Source of the DNA: Prauserella halophila
Lineage (GTDB): Bacteria > Actinomycetota > Actinomycetes > Mycobacteriales > Pseudonocardiaceae
Direction: 5' to 3'
Assembly (NCBI RefSeq): GCF_024171895.1
Contig: NZ_JAMTCQ010000008.1
Location: forward strand, 1,240,001 to 1,304,000
DNA: 64,000 nucleotides
This document shows positions 44,580 through 54,105 of this stretch, piece by piece (position 1 is the stretch's first letter; each line of letters opens with the position of its first letter). Position numbers and translations under genes: made by a program. Under the pieces are notes generated by a model that was given only the letters and a program-made list of their open reading frames with translations, had not been told where the DNA came from and searched no databases.

Positions 44580-44902
44580 CGCTGAGTGCCTCGCTCACAC
44601 CCGAGCCGCACTCTCAGCCTCCTCGGGGCCCACCGGGACGTGGACATCGCCCGAGCGCCAACCTGAGCCCCATTGCGTACGGCACCCGCGCGAACGCGGC
44701 GAGCACCAACCAGCCGAACGCGCACCAGCGAGCAACGGAGACCGCCCACCACCCAACGCAACCACACCGAATCGCCGCCGAGGCGAGGCGACACCGCCCC
44801 GGGATGCCGGGAGGGGGCAGAGCCCGCCGGGCTGGGGACGCGGGGGCTGCGCCCCCACAGCAATAACGAACGAGACTGCGACAACAAAGGACAACAACGA
44901 AA

Positions 44903-44935
44903 GAACCCCGTCTACGCACGCCGTAGACGGGGTTC
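44903..44935 (-). terminator. terminator of the second initiator tRNA
   Basis: Same 14-bp hairpin as at 44204-44236 with the same T-rich tract on the minus strand. Confidence 0.9.
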
Positions 44936-44947
44936 TCCCATTATCTG

Positions 44948-45021
44948 TAGCGGGGACAGGATTTGAACCTGCGACCTCTGGGTTATGAGCCCAGCGAGCT
45001 ACCGAACTGCTCCACCCCGCG
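44948..45021 (-). tRNA. tRNA-fMet (CAT), copy 2
   Basis: Identical in sequence to the gene at 44249-44322, including the initiator-type anticodon stem. It follows the large UPF0182 gene at 45095 on the same strand by 73 nt. Confidence 0.95.
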
Positions 45022-45094
45022 TCGTTGTGGCACCCACCTTACGCCTTGGCATTCTCTGGCCGTAAGGCGGGTGCCACGTGGTGTTCGTCCCCGG

Positions 45095-48073
45095 TCAACC
45101 GCCGGAGTTCTGGAGTTCCTCGTAGCGGCGTGTGGCTTCGTCCAGTTCGGACAACGCTTCACCCTGGGTCTGGAAGTCGCCCTCTTCCTGCGCCTTCCGG
45201 AGCTTCTCGAGGGCTGACTGGATGTCCTCGATGGCCTGGTTCATCTCGGCACTGTTGCCACCGCCGCCGTCCTGGTTGTCGCCGTCCTGGTTGCCGGAAC
45301 CGTCGCCGTCCTGGTTACCACCCTGCTGGTTGTCGCTCTGGTTGCCGTCGTTGTCTCCGGAGTTGTCCTGATCGGGCGTGCCCCCGGACTCGGGGCCGGC
45401 GGCAGCGTCGCCGCCGCCCTCGCCGAAGACCTGGTCGAGCGCACCCTTGAGGGTGGAATCGAAGCCGATCTTGCCGCCGAAGGACACGATCACACGGGCC
45501 AGCTGCGGGTAGCTCTGCGAGTTGCGCTGCTGCACGTAGATGGGTTCGACGTACAGGAACCCGTCCGCGACCGGCAGGGTGAGCAGGTTGCCGTAGATCA
45601 GGTCGACACTCTGGTTGCCGAGCAGGGTGCGGTCCTGGGTGAACTCGGGGTGCGACTGGAAGGCGTTCTGCACCTGGACCGGGCCTTCGATCTGCCGTTC
45701 ACCGGAGGTCGGCAGCCGCAGCACGCGCATGTTGCCGTAACTGCCCGGATCGGAGGAGACCGTCACCCACGCGGCGAGGTACTGCCGTCGCAGCTGGGTG
45801 AGGGCACTGGTCAGCTGGAAGTGCGGTTCGTCCTGCCACGGCGACTGCGAGTACGTGTAGTACGCGGGTTGCTTGGCCGCGTCGGTGTTCGGGTCGAGTC
45901 CACCGTCGGTCGTCGGGTCCTGCGGCACGTTCCAGAACGTCTGGGTCGCGTAGAACTCCTGGGCATTCTCCACGTGGTACTGCGTGATCAGCTCACGCTG
46001 GAGCTTGAAGATGTCTTCCGGATACCGGAAGTGCTGCCGCAGTTCGTCGGAGATCTGCGACTCGGGTTGGACCACCCCGGGGAAGGTCTTCATCCAGGCC
46101 TTCAGCACCGGGTCCTGCTTGTCCATCTGGTAGAGGTCCACGGTGCCGTCGAACGCGTCGACCGTGGCCTTCACCGAGTTGCGGACGTAGTTGATCTCGC
46201 TGTCCTGCTGTTGCGCGACGCCGCTCAGCGAGTCGGACGTCGCTTCGCCCAGCGAGGTGCGCTGCGAGTACGGGAAGTTGTCGAGCGTGGTGTAGCCGTC
46301 GACGACCCACTTGACCCGGCCGTCGATCACGGCGGGATACGGGTCGCCGTCGGCGGTGAGCCACGGCGCGATCTTCTCGACGCGATCCCGCGGGTCGCGG
46401 TTGTACATGATCTTGGAGCCGTCGCCGATGGCGTCGGAGAACAGGATGTTGCGCTCACCGTGCTGCATGGCGAAGACGGCACGGTTGAACCAGCCGTCGA
46501 TCGGCACGCCGCCCTCGCCGTCGTACAGGTAGGTGCGGTCCTGCGCCGTGTCGTACTCACCGGGCGCGGCGTCCTCCGGGCCGCCGGCGATGGCGTACTC
46601 GGTGGCGAGCTCACCGAAGTAGATGCGCGGCTGGTCGACCTGCATGCCGGCGCCGCTCGGGTTCTGCGTGTCGCTGGTACCCGCCACCGGATACCCGCCG
46701 TCACTGTCGGCGCCCTGCAGGGCACGGTCGATCTGGTTGGCGGGCGCGGCGACGAAGCCGTTGCCGTGGGTGTAGACGAGGTGGCGGTTGATCCAGGTCT
46801 GCTGGTTCGCGGCCAGGCCCTCGGTGTTCATCTCCTTCGCCGCGACGAGGTAGGCCTGCTCCTCACCGTCGACCGTGTAGCGGTCGATGTCGAGCTTCTC
46901 GGGGAAGCCGTAGAAGTTCTCCCGGCCGACCCGCTGGGTGAACGTCGGCGAGAGCACGTTCGGGTCGAGCAACCGGATGTTCGGGATGGTGCCCTCGTCG
47001 TTGCGGATCTTGCTGGCGTCGACGTCCGACTGGCCGCTGTAGTCGTCATATCGGACGTCGTTGATGTTGTAGGCGTACCGCGTCGCCTCCATGTTGCGCT
47101 GGATCGACTGCGCCTCGCGCTCGTTGGCGTTCGGGCGCACGGAGAACTGTTCGAGGATCGCGGGCCACGCCACGCCGACGATCAGCCCGGACAGCAGCAA
47201 CAGCACCAGCGCGATCGCCGGCAGCTGGATGTTGCGCAGGAACGCACCCACGAAGAACGCGATCGCGCAGAACACGCAGATGCTCAGCAGGATCAGCTTG
47301 GCCGGCAGCACCGCGTTCAGGTCCGTGTAGGTGGCGCCGGTGAACAGCTCGTTGCGGTCCGACAGCAGCAGGTTGTAGCGGTCGAGGAAGTACTCGACCG
47401 CCTTGAGCAGCACGAACAGGCCGACCAGGATCAGCAGGTGCACCCGCGCGGGGCCCGCGACCGAACCACCGCGACCCGCGAGACGGACACCGCCGAACAG
47501 GTAGTGCGCGAGCAGCCCGCCGACGAACGCCACGACGGTGGCGACGAACAGCCAGCCCAGCACCCAGCCGAGGAACGGCAGGTCGAAGACGTAGAACCCG
47601 ATGTCGTTACCGAACTGCGGGTCGTTGCGCCCGAACTCGCTGCCGTTCAGGTACATCTGAACGGTCTCCCAGCTGCCCTGACCGGACACGCCCGCGACCA
47701 GGCCCGCGAGCACCGGGATGCCGATGCCGAAGAGCTTCACCCTGCTGGCGACGACCGAGCGGTAGCGCGCCAGCGGATCGTCCTCGCCGCTGACCGGCAC
47801 GAACACCGGCCGCGTGCGGTAGGCGATCCACAAACTCACCGCGAGCGCACCGCCGACGAGGAGGCCGGTCGCCACGAAGAGTGTGAGCCGGGTCAGCAGC
47901 ACGGTGGTGAACACGCCGCGCGCATCCACCTCGCCGAACCACAGCCAGTCGACATACGCGTTCAAGAACCGCGCACCGAGCAGCAAGAGCAGGACGAGGA
48001 CGGCCGCGATTGTCAGCAGGATCCGGGCCCGCTTGGACAACTTGGGGAGACCGACGGGGGGCCGAGTGGCCAC
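45095..48073 (-). CDS. UPF0182 family membrane protein
   Basis: A 992-residue protein from GTG 48073 (AGGAG 8 nt upstream). About seven membrane helices occupy the first 330 residues, including ILLTIAAVLVLLLLLGARFL and VDWLWFGEVDARGVFTTVL; the large external part contains TRYAYNINDVRYDDY, WINRHLVYTHGNGFVAAP and YVEPIYVQQRNSQSYPQLARV, all typical of this family. The C-terminus has a Gly/Asp/Asn/Gln linker (GDNDGNQSDNQQ) and a helical end. Function is unknown; the M. tuberculosis relative is Rv3193c. It stands next to the PPA1309 gene as in mycobacteria. Confidence 0.9.
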   Translation of the reverse strand: MATRPPVGLPKLSKRARILLTIAAVLVLLLLLGARFLNAYVDWLWFGEVDARGVFTTVLLTRLTLFVATGLLVGGALAVSLWIAYRTRPVFVPVSGEDDPLARYRSVVASRVKLFGIGIPVLAGLVAGVSGQGSWETVQMYLNGSEFGRNDPQFGNDIGFYVFDLPFLGWVLGWLFVATVVAFVGGLLAHYLFGGVRLAGRGGSVAGPARVHLLILVGLFVLLKAVEYFLDRYNLLLSDRNELFTGATYTDLNAVLPAKLILLSICVFCAIAFFVGAFLRNIQLPAIALVLLLLSGLIVGVAWPAILEQFSVRPNANEREAQSIQRNMEATRYAYNINDVRYDDYSGQSDVDASKIRNDEGTIPNIRLLDPNVLSPTFTQRVGRENFYGFPEKLDIDRYTVDGEEQAYLVAAKEMNTEGLAANQQTWINRHLVYTHGNGFVAAPANQIDRALQGADSDGGYPVAGTSDTQNPSGAGMQVDQPRIYFGELATEYAIAGGPEDAAPGEYDTAQDRTYLYDGEGGVPIDGWFNRAVFAMQHGERNILFSDAIGDGSKIMYNRDPRDRVEKIAPWLTADGDPYPAVIDGRVKWVVDGYTTLDNFPYSQRTSLGEATSDSLSGVAQQQDSEINYVRNSVKATVDAFDGTVDLYQMDKQDPVLKAWMKTFPGVVQPESQISDELRQHFRYPEDIFKLQRELITQYHVENAQEFYATQTFWNVPQDPTTDGGLDPNTDAAKQPAYYTYSQSPWQDEPHFQLTSALTQLRRQYLAAWVTVSSDPGSYGNMRVLRLPTSGERQIEGPVQVQNAFQSHPEFTQDRTLLGNQSVDLIYGNLLTLPVADGFLYVEPIYVQQRNSQSYPQLARVIVSFGGKIGFDSTLKGALDQVFGEGGGDAAAGPESGGTPDQDNSGDNDGNQSDNQQGGNQDGDGSGNQDGDNQDGGGGNSAEMNQAIEDIQSALEKLRKAQEEGDFQTQGEALSELDEATRRYEELQNSGG

Positions 48074-48209
48074 AGCGCACACTCCTGAGGTCGAAACTGG
48101 CGTGGTTCAGGGGGCTCGCGAGACGGGCTCCCTGTATGCCCAACTCTACGGACCGGTGCCCGAGTTCCCCGAATGCCCCTGAATCGGACGTCGGGCCGTT
48201 GCTGCGACG

Positions 48210-48917
48210 ATGGTCACCATGACGGACAGCGAAGGCGCGGCCCACCCTGTCGCCGAGAACACCGAGGTCACCGGGCTCGCCGGGAGCAACGACGACACCG
48301 CGGCCGAGAACGTCTGGGATTTCGAGGACGACGAGGACCTCGACGACGACGGGTCGGCGTCGGCCGCGGCCACCGTGGGCGCGATCGCGCGGGAGGTCGA
48401 GGAGTTCGTGGCCGCGGGCGGATGGCAGCAACCGCCGCAGCTGTTCGCGCTCGTACCCACCGCGGAACTGCTGTCCCAGCAGCCCGAGCTCGCCGACTCA
48501 CTGGACCCGGACGCCGAGCTCACCCCGGTCGCGCAGGAACCGTTGCCCGGCGACGACCTCGCGGATGCGCTCGCGACGATCGCGTGGCCGGAACTCGTCC
48601 AGGGCTGCGCGCTCGCCCAGGAGATCATCGTGCTGCCGCCCGACGCCGAGGACGAGCTGCCCGGTGTCGACGAATCGGCGGGCGTCTCCGCCACCGACGT
48701 CGAGCGCCTCAAGCAGGCCGCCGCCGGTCATCCGCAACGCACCGAAGCCCGGCTCGTGGCTGCCGTTCTGCGCGACGGGCCCGCCTCGTGTGCCATGCGC
48801 CTGCACGGCATCCGCACGCCGCCGGCCGACGACGCCGAACCGACCGACGAGATCATCGAGCACCCCGAACTCGCTCCGAATCTGGTCGAGGCCCTGCGCG
48901 CGACGCTGCTCCCCTGA
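48210..48917 (+). CDS. PPA1309 family protein
   Basis: A 235-residue acidic protein starting at ATG 48210 or 48219. The N-terminus is low complexity (FEDDEDLDDDG); the core has AIAREVEEFVAAGGWQQPPQLFALVPT, IAWPELVQGCALAQEIIVLPP, RLVAAVLRDGPASCAMRLHG and the C-terminal ELAPNLVEALRATL. These are signature pieces of PPA1309, a conserved actinobacterial family of unknown function that lies beside UPF0182. Divergent from UPF0182. Confidence 0.85.
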   Translation: MVTMTDSEGAAHPVAENTEVTGLAGSNDDTAAENVWDFEDDEDLDDDGSASAAATVGAIAREVEEFVAAGGWQQPPQLFALVPTAELLSQQPELADSLDPDAELTPVAQEPLPGDDLADALATIAWPELVQGCALAQEIIVLPPDAEDELPGVDESAGVSATDVERLKQAAAGHPQRTEARLVAAVLRDGPASCAMRLHGIRTPPADDAEPTDEIIEHPELAPNLVEALRATLLP

Positions 48918-49001
48918 GTCACCGCCACCGGGCGCCCACTCCGCTGTCCTGGGAACGGGCGTCCAGCCGGGGCCGGGCCTCGGCCGGCCCACTGTGCGGA
49001 G

Positions 49002-50180
49002 TCAGCCCTCGCAGGTCGGAACGGGCTTGCCGTCCCGGAGATTGCGCAGTGCGCTGACCGCGTCGTCGAGGGTGCCGACCCGGACGAGCCGGAGCCCCTC
49101 CGGCGCGGCAGACACCGCCTCGGCGCAGTTGCGCTCCGGCACCAGGAACGTCGTCGCGCCGTCCTCCTCGGCGGCGACGACCTTGAACGAGATGCCGCCG
49201 ATCGCGCCGACGTTGCCCTGCGCGTCGATTTCGCCGGTGCCCGCCACGCGCCTGCCGTCGATCAGGTCCTCCTGCTCCAGACGCTCGACGATCGCCAGTG
49301 CGAACATCGCACCCGCCGACGGACCGCCCACGTCCTCGAGCGAGATGTCGACCGTGAACGGCACGTCCGCCCGGTCCGCGGGCTGCACGCCGACGAAGCC
49401 CTGCTTTCCGCCTTCCGGATGCCGGGCCAGCTCGATCTGCACCGTACGGGACTGCTGCTCGCCACGCCGGTAGGTCAGATCGACCTGCTGTCCGGGGCGG
49501 GTGTTCTTCAGCGCGGCCGTCACGTCACGCCGCCCCGCGACACGCTTGCCGTTCACCGACACCAGCTGGTCCCCGGGTTCGAGCACCCGCGAGGCGGGGC
49601 TGTCGGCCACGACCTGGTCCGCGACGACCTTCACCGGGTAGCCGAGCGTGCGCAGCGCGGCGACCTCGGCGTTGCTCTGCGAACTGCGGAACTGCTCGAC
49701 GTTCTCCTTGCGCACTTCCTCGTCGGTCTGCCCGGGGCGGAAGTACTCCTCCCGCGGCGCGACGGCGTACCGGCCACTGATCCACAGACCCAGCGCGCCG
49801 AAGAGGGTGACGTCGTCGTTGAGGGAGACGGTGGTCATCCGCAACTGACCTTCGGCGTCGTAGCTGCGTTCCCCGTCGATCGCCACGACGTGATCGCCGT
49901 CGACGTCACCGAGCGTGTCGTAGGTCGGCCCCGGCCCGAGCGCCACGTACGGCACCTTGACGAAAGACCCGACCAGCACGAACGCCACCACGAGGACGGC
50001 ACTGAACACGATCGTCCAGGTGCGCCGCGTGGGACGTCGCCGCGGTCGCCGCTCGGCCCCGGAGTCGTCGGCCCCGGAGTCGCCGGCCCCGGCGCGCGGT
50101 GCGGACGCGCGGTCGTCGACTGGTTCGGGGCCCGTGGCTCCTGACGCGGATTTCTTGTCGCCGGACTCGCTCACGGGCAC
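49002..50180 (-). CDS. YlbL-like PDZ/Lon-type membrane protease
   Basis: A 392-residue protein with an Arg-rich N-terminus, one membrane helix (TIVFSAVLVVAFVLVGSFV), an external PDZ domain (around VVADSPASRVLEPGDQLVSVNGKRV) and a Lon-type Ser-Lys protease domain with catalytic Ser in GGPSAGAMFALAI and Lys in GGISFKVVAAEEDGA. It cleaves proteins at the outer face of the membrane; substrates unknown. Related to Rv3194c. GTG 50174, 6 nt from a TACGCT box, is an alternative leaderless start. Divergent from the DUF2342 gene. Confidence 0.88.
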   Translation of the reverse strand: MPVSESGDKKSASGATGPEPVDDRASAPRAGAGDSGADDSGAERRPRRRPTRRTWTIVFSAVLVVAFVLVGSFVKVPYVALGPGPTYDTLGDVDGDHVVAIDGERSYDAEGQLRMTTVSLNDDVTLFGALGLWISGRYAVAPREEYFRPGQTDEEVRKENVEQFRSSQSNAEVAALRTLGYPVKVVADQVVADSPASRVLEPGDQLVSVNGKRVAGRRDVTAALKNTRPGQQVDLTYRRGEQQSRTVQIELARHPEGGKQGFVGVQPADRADVPFTVDISLEDVGGPSAGAMFALAIVERLEQEDLIDGRRVAGTGEIDAQGNVGAIGGISFKVVAAEEDGATTFLVPERNCAEAVSAAPEGLRLVRVGTLDDAVSALRNLRDGKPVPTCEG

Positions 50181-50275
50181 AGCGTACGGCCGCCGCTGTC
50201 AGCTCAGAGCGAAGGTCCGATTCGCCATGTCGATCGACGGGTCACGGCACCCTCGGGCCGCGTACGGTGGAGGGT

Positions 50276-51781
50276 ATGAGCAACCCACCCTTCGGGTTCG
50301 GCTTCGGTCTGCCCGACCCCGACAACAGCTCGTCCGGCCCTGGCAGCAACTCGTCCGGCTCCGGCGGTCAGGGTGGCGACCCGTTCCAGCAGCTGGGGCA
50401 GATGCTCAGCCAGCTCGGTCACATGTTCAGCCAGGCGGGCAGCTCCTCCGGGCCGGTGAACTACGACCTGGCCAAGCAGATCGCGCTGCAGCGCCTCGCG
50501 TCGAATTCCGAGGACGGCGACGCCAAACCGGGGATCGGGTTCGCCTCCGCCACCGGCGACACGCAGCAGGGTGACACCGCGGTGCGCGACGCCTCCCACC
50601 TGGCGGAGCTGTGGCTCGACGAGGCCACGATCCTGCCCGCGGGCGCGACGCAGACCGTCGCGTGGACCGCGAAGGACTGGATCGAGCAGACGCTGCCGAC
50701 CTGGCAGCGGCTGTGCGATCCGGTCGCCGAGCAGGTGTCGTCGGCCTGGACCGAGGCGATGCCCGCAGAGGCGAAGCAGGCGGCCGGGCCGCTGATGTCG
50801 ATGCTGGGCCAGATGGGCGGCATGGCGTTCGGCTCGCAGCTCGGGAACGCACTCGGCGACCTGGGCGCCGAGGTCCTGACGTCCTCCGACGTCGGCCTGC
50901 CGCTGGGACCGGAGGCCACTGCCGCGCTGCTGCCCGCGAACGTCGAGAAGTTCACCGAAGGCCTCGAACGGCCGGCCAGCGAAGTGCTCGTGTTCCTCGC
51001 CGCGCGCGAAGCCGCCCATCAGCGACTGTTCGCGCACGTGCCGTGGCTGCGGCAGCGGCTGCTGGCGACGGTCGAGGAGTTCGCCCGCGGCATCTCCGTC
51101 GACGTGTCCGGCCTCGAGCAGCTGGCGGGACAGATCGACCCGACGAATCCGCAGAGCATCGAGCAGGCGATGTCGTCGGGGCTGTTCGAGCCGCAGACGA
51201 CGCCCGAACAGCAGGCCGCGTTGACCCGGCTGGAGACGCTGCTCGCCCTGGTCGAGGGCTGGGTCGACGTCGTGGTCGCCGATGCCGTCGGCAACCGCCT
51301 GCCGGGTGCGGATGCGCTGCGCGAAACACTGCGCAGGCGGCGGGCCAGCGGCGGACCCGCCGAGCAGACGTTCGCCACGCTCGTCGGGCTCGAGCTCCGG
51401 CCGCGGCGGATGCGTGCGGCCTCGACACTCTGGCAGCTGGTCGGCGACCGTCACGGCACCGAACAGCGGGACCATCTCTGGTCGCATCCGGACCTCATGC
51501 CCACGACGGACGACCTCGACGAGCCGGCGGACTTCGCCGACCGGCTCGGCGGCACCGTCCTCGGTGCCGACGTCGACCCGATCGCCGAGCTCGAGAAAAC
51601 CGAGCGCGCCGAGGCCGAAGCCGCCGCATCGGGTTCCGACAGCTCGAGTTCCGACACGTCCGGGGCTGACACCTCCGCCGGCGACTCCGACGGCAACAAC
51701 GACGCGGAGAACAACAACCGGGAGAACAACCACGGGGAGAACGGGGACGAGCCGGGCCGCGCGTCCGGCGAGAACGGCTGA
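50276..51781 (+). CDS. DUF2342 / zinc-dependent metalloprotease-like protein
   Basis: A 501-residue protein from ATG 50276 with GGTGGAGGG upstream. After a Gly/Ser/Gln-rich lead (SSGPGSNSSGSGGQGG) come QLGQMLSQLGHMFSQ, TVAWTAKDWIEQTLPTWQRL, MGGMAFGSQLGNALGDLGAEV and VFLAAREAAHQRLFAHVPWL, typical of DUF2342. The last resembles a zinc-protease helix, but a canonical HExxH is replaced by REAAH, so activity is doubtful. The C-terminus is a Ser/Asp/Asn-rich tail. Related to Rv3195. Confidence 0.85.
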   Translation: MSNPPFGFGFGLPDPDNSSSGPGSNSSGSGGQGGDPFQQLGQMLSQLGHMFSQAGSSSGPVNYDLAKQIALQRLASNSEDGDAKPGIGFASATGDTQQGDTAVRDASHLAELWLDEATILPAGATQTVAWTAKDWIEQTLPTWQRLCDPVAEQVSSAWTEAMPAEAKQAAGPLMSMLGQMGGMAFGSQLGNALGDLGAEVLTSSDVGLPLGPEATAALLPANVEKFTEGLERPASEVLVFLAAREAAHQRLFAHVPWLRQRLLATVEEFARGISVDVSGLEQLAGQIDPTNPQSIEQAMSSGLFEPQTTPEQQAALTRLETLLALVEGWVDVVVADAVGNRLPGADALRETLRRRRASGGPAEQTFATLVGLELRPRRMRAASTLWQLVGDRHGTEQRDHLWSHPDLMPTTDDLDEPADFADRLGGTVLGADVDPIAELEKTERAEAEAAASGSDSSSSDTSGADTSAGDSDGNNDAENNNRENNHGENGDEPGRASGENG

Positions 51782-51881
51782 CCTCCTCGCCCCACCGCTC
51801 GACTCACCGCTCGAACGACCGCCCGCACCGGGGTCGCGCCGGTCTCCGGCCGCCGTCCCGGTGCGGGCTTTTGTGCGGCCG

Positions 51882-52682
51882 TCACTCCTCGTCGTCGGGC
51901 TCCTCGGTGTCGTCGGCGTCTCCGCTGATGCCGAGGTGTGCCGCCGCCGACAGGCCCTCCAGGTATCCGATGGCGCGTTCGGCCTTCGGATAGCGGTGCA
52001 CCAGAGCCCAGAACTCGTCGTTGTGGTCGGCGACCCGCAGATGCGCCAGTTCGTGCACGAGCACGTAGTCGAGCACCCACGACGGCACCTCGCGAAGCCG
52101 CTCGCTGACCCGGATCGTGCGGTTCATCGGCGTGCACGATGCCCAGCGCGTCCGCATCGGCGGGACCCAGCGCACGCTCGCGGGGTCGGCCGTGCCGTCG
52201 AGATAGCGCGCCGAGAGCTCACTGCACCGCAACAACAACGCCTCGTCGGACGCGCGTGCCGGCGAGGCCCTCTTGCTCTCGGTCCGCCGCAGCTTCTTCT
52301 GCATCTCGGCGATCCAGTGCCGCTCCTCGGCCTTGGTCATCGTCGCCGGGATGAGCACCACCGTCGTGTCTCCGTCACGGTAGGCCGTGACAGTGCGGCG
52401 GCGCCGCGCGCTGCGCCTGACCTCGACCTTCTCGTCCGGCGTCGGTGTCTGCCGACCGGCCCGGTCCTCGCCGTTCCGGTCCTCACCGTTCCGGTCCTCG
52501 CCACGCGGGTCCTGACCGCGCCGTCGGCGATCCTCGTGCGCGTGATGTCCGTCGTCTCGTCGGGTACGTGGGGGTTGGGATTGTCCGCCTTTCGGCTGCT
52601 TTCCGCGTGACGGTGAATTCTGCGCCGCGTTCTGCGCCCGCCCGCGTTGACTCCGTAATGAGGGAACCCGTGCATCGGCCAC
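51882..52682 (-). CDS. M48/YgjP-like metallopeptidase
   Basis: The conserved part starts around EKVEVRRSARRRRTVTAYRDG and has DYVLVHELAHLRVADHNDEFW with an intact HExxH plus a downstream His, then HRYPKAERAIGYLEG; these mark the YgjP/DUF45 group of zinc peptidases. The N-terminal 100 residues are a charged low-complexity stretch with GEDRN repeated; the start is uncertain and GTG 52682 is a guess. It converges with DUF2342 and sits in the same order as the Rv3196-region genes. Confidence 0.75.
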   Translation of the reverse strand: MADARVPSLRSQRGRAQNAAQNSPSRGKQPKGGQSQPPRTRRDDGHHAHEDRRRRGQDPRGEDRNGEDRNGEDRAGRQTPTPDEKVEVRRSARRRRTVTAYRDGDTTVVLIPATMTKAEERHWIAEMQKKLRRTESKRASPARASDEALLLRCSELSARYLDGTADPASVRWVPPMRTRWASCTPMNRTIRVSERLREVPSWVLDYVLVHELAHLRVADHNDEFWALVHRYPKAERAIGYLEGLSAAAHLGISGDADDTEEPDDEE

Positions 52683-52821
52683 CCGTACACGGTAAAGCGC
52701 ACCACCGACATTCGGGATGGCTCGAACATCACAGAACTCCAGTTGTCCACATTCAAGTTCACCTGTGGATAACCCTGATCGGGTGTCCCACAGCACCGCG
52801 CGATCCCGTCACCCTGTGAAC

Positions 52822-53991
52822 ATGACCCGAACACTCATCGAAACCGGCTCGTTGCCGGACCGGCCGCGGATCGTGCCGGGACTGCAGGTCCTGGAGCGCG
52901 GCGAGGGGGAACTGCAGATCGGCTTGGAACCGCGCCACGCCGTTGTCGTGAACGCACTGTCGCCGATGCTGATGGACCTTGTCCGGGGACTCGACGGCAG
53001 CCGTAGCACCGACACGCTCATGCAGCTCGCCCGTTCTCAGTGCACGTCCGACGAAGCGGCCGAAACGGCCGCCGACGACGTCAGGCTCGTGATCGAGGGC
53101 CTCGCGGAACGCGGGCTGATCGAGGAGACCGACGCGCCCGCACATGCACGGTCCGTCCGCACCGACGAACCGGCATTCTGGGCCCTGACCCGCTCCCGCA
53201 CGCGCCGGACCGCTGCCGCGCGGTGGGCGCAGAGCACCGTGCTGCTCGAAGGAGGTGGCAGACTTGCCGCCGCCCTGGCACGCACGCTGGCGACGGCAGG
53301 TGTCGGCCACATCGACACCCACACCAGCGGACGCGTCGGCCCGGAAGACCTGGGCACCGGGTTCGTCGACGGCGACATCGGCACTCCGCGCAGGCAGGCG
53401 ATCACGAGTCTGGTCAAGCGGACCAACTCGGCGACGAAAACCGGCAAGGTACGGGGCAGGCAGCGTCCGGACCTGGTCGTGTTGACCGACACGGTCGTCC
53501 CTGCTCCGGAGATCGTCAACGAGCTGATGGTGGAGCGGCAACCGCATCTGCTGGTCAGGGTCCGGGACGGTAACGGCATCGTCGGCCCACTCGTCCACCC
53601 GGGCCGGAGCAGTTGCCTGCGCTGCGCGGACCTCGCACGAACCTCGCACGACCCCTCGTGGCCGCGGATCGCGAACCAGCTCGCGGGCCGGCTTCCCCGG
53701 ACCGACCTGTGCAGCGTGACCGCGACGGCAGGCATCGCAGGCGGGCAGATTCTGCGCATCCTCGACCCCGAGGAGTCGGTACCGCCGACCTGGAACCGCA
53801 CCATCGAGACCGACGCGTTCGACGGCACGACCACCGCCTCGGACTGGCCCCCGCATCCGTCGTGTCCGTGCGGAGCCGCCGTCGCCGCGCAGGCGGCCGA
53901 GCGCACTGCGCAGCACCAGGGCGGGTCGTCCGCACGACCTCCGGCGCCGCCCGGTGCGACCGGTTCCGGGGGTGACGCTGCCGCACCGTAG
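52822..53991 (+). CDS. ThiF-like / cyclodehydratase-related protein
   Basis: A 389-residue protein from ATG 52822. The N-terminal winged-helix-like region (QIGLEPRHAVVVNALSPMLM, LDGSRSTDTLMQLA) precedes a Rossmann-type ThiF segment (LLEGGGRLAAALARTLATAG, PDLVVLTDTVVP) and a C-terminus with CLRCADLA and PSCPCGAAV, a likely zinc site. The layout recalls the leader-binding/E1-like parts of azoline-forming (TOMM) systems, but no cyclodehydratase YcaO partner is seen. The syntenic M. tuberculosis gene is Rv3196, of unknown function. Confidence 0.65.
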   Translation: MTRTLIETGSLPDRPRIVPGLQVLERGEGELQIGLEPRHAVVVNALSPMLMDLVRGLDGSRSTDTLMQLARSQCTSDEAAETAADDVRLVIEGLAERGLIEETDAPAHARSVRTDEPAFWALTRSRTRRTAAARWAQSTVLLEGGGRLAAALARTLATAGVGHIDTHTSGRVGPEDLGTGFVDGDIGTPRRQAITSLVKRTNSATKTGKVRGRQRPDLVVLTDTVVPAPEIVNELMVERQPHLLVRVRDGNGIVGPLVHPGRSSCLRCADLARTSHDPSWPRIANQLAGRLPRTDLCSVTATAGIAGGQILRILDPEESVPPTWNRTIETDAFDGTTTASDWPPHPSCPCGAAVAAQAAERTAQHQGGSSARPPAPPGATGSGGDAAAP

Positions 53992-54105
53992 GGACGACCT
54001 CGAGGCTGCGGCCCCTCTCCCCGGACCGGCCGGGAGCCGCTCCCATCCGTGCACGGGCACTGCACGGCTCCCCACAGAACTGATCGACAAGGCAGAATCG
54101 CGGGC

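Larger units (their letters stand above)
44800..45029. repeat. segmental duplication, copy 2 (with initiator tRNA)
   Basis: Second copy of the 230-bp block at 44101-44330; boundaries are where the flanking DNA diverges (before CGGGATGCCGGG and after CGTCGTTGTG). Confidence 0.9.

Noticed and set aside
45650-48088. Long antisense open frame (about 800 codons) opposite UPF0182
   Set aside because: It mirrors the GC-rich codons of UPF0182, is rich in Arg, Gly and Val without domain motifs, and has no RBS or start signal.
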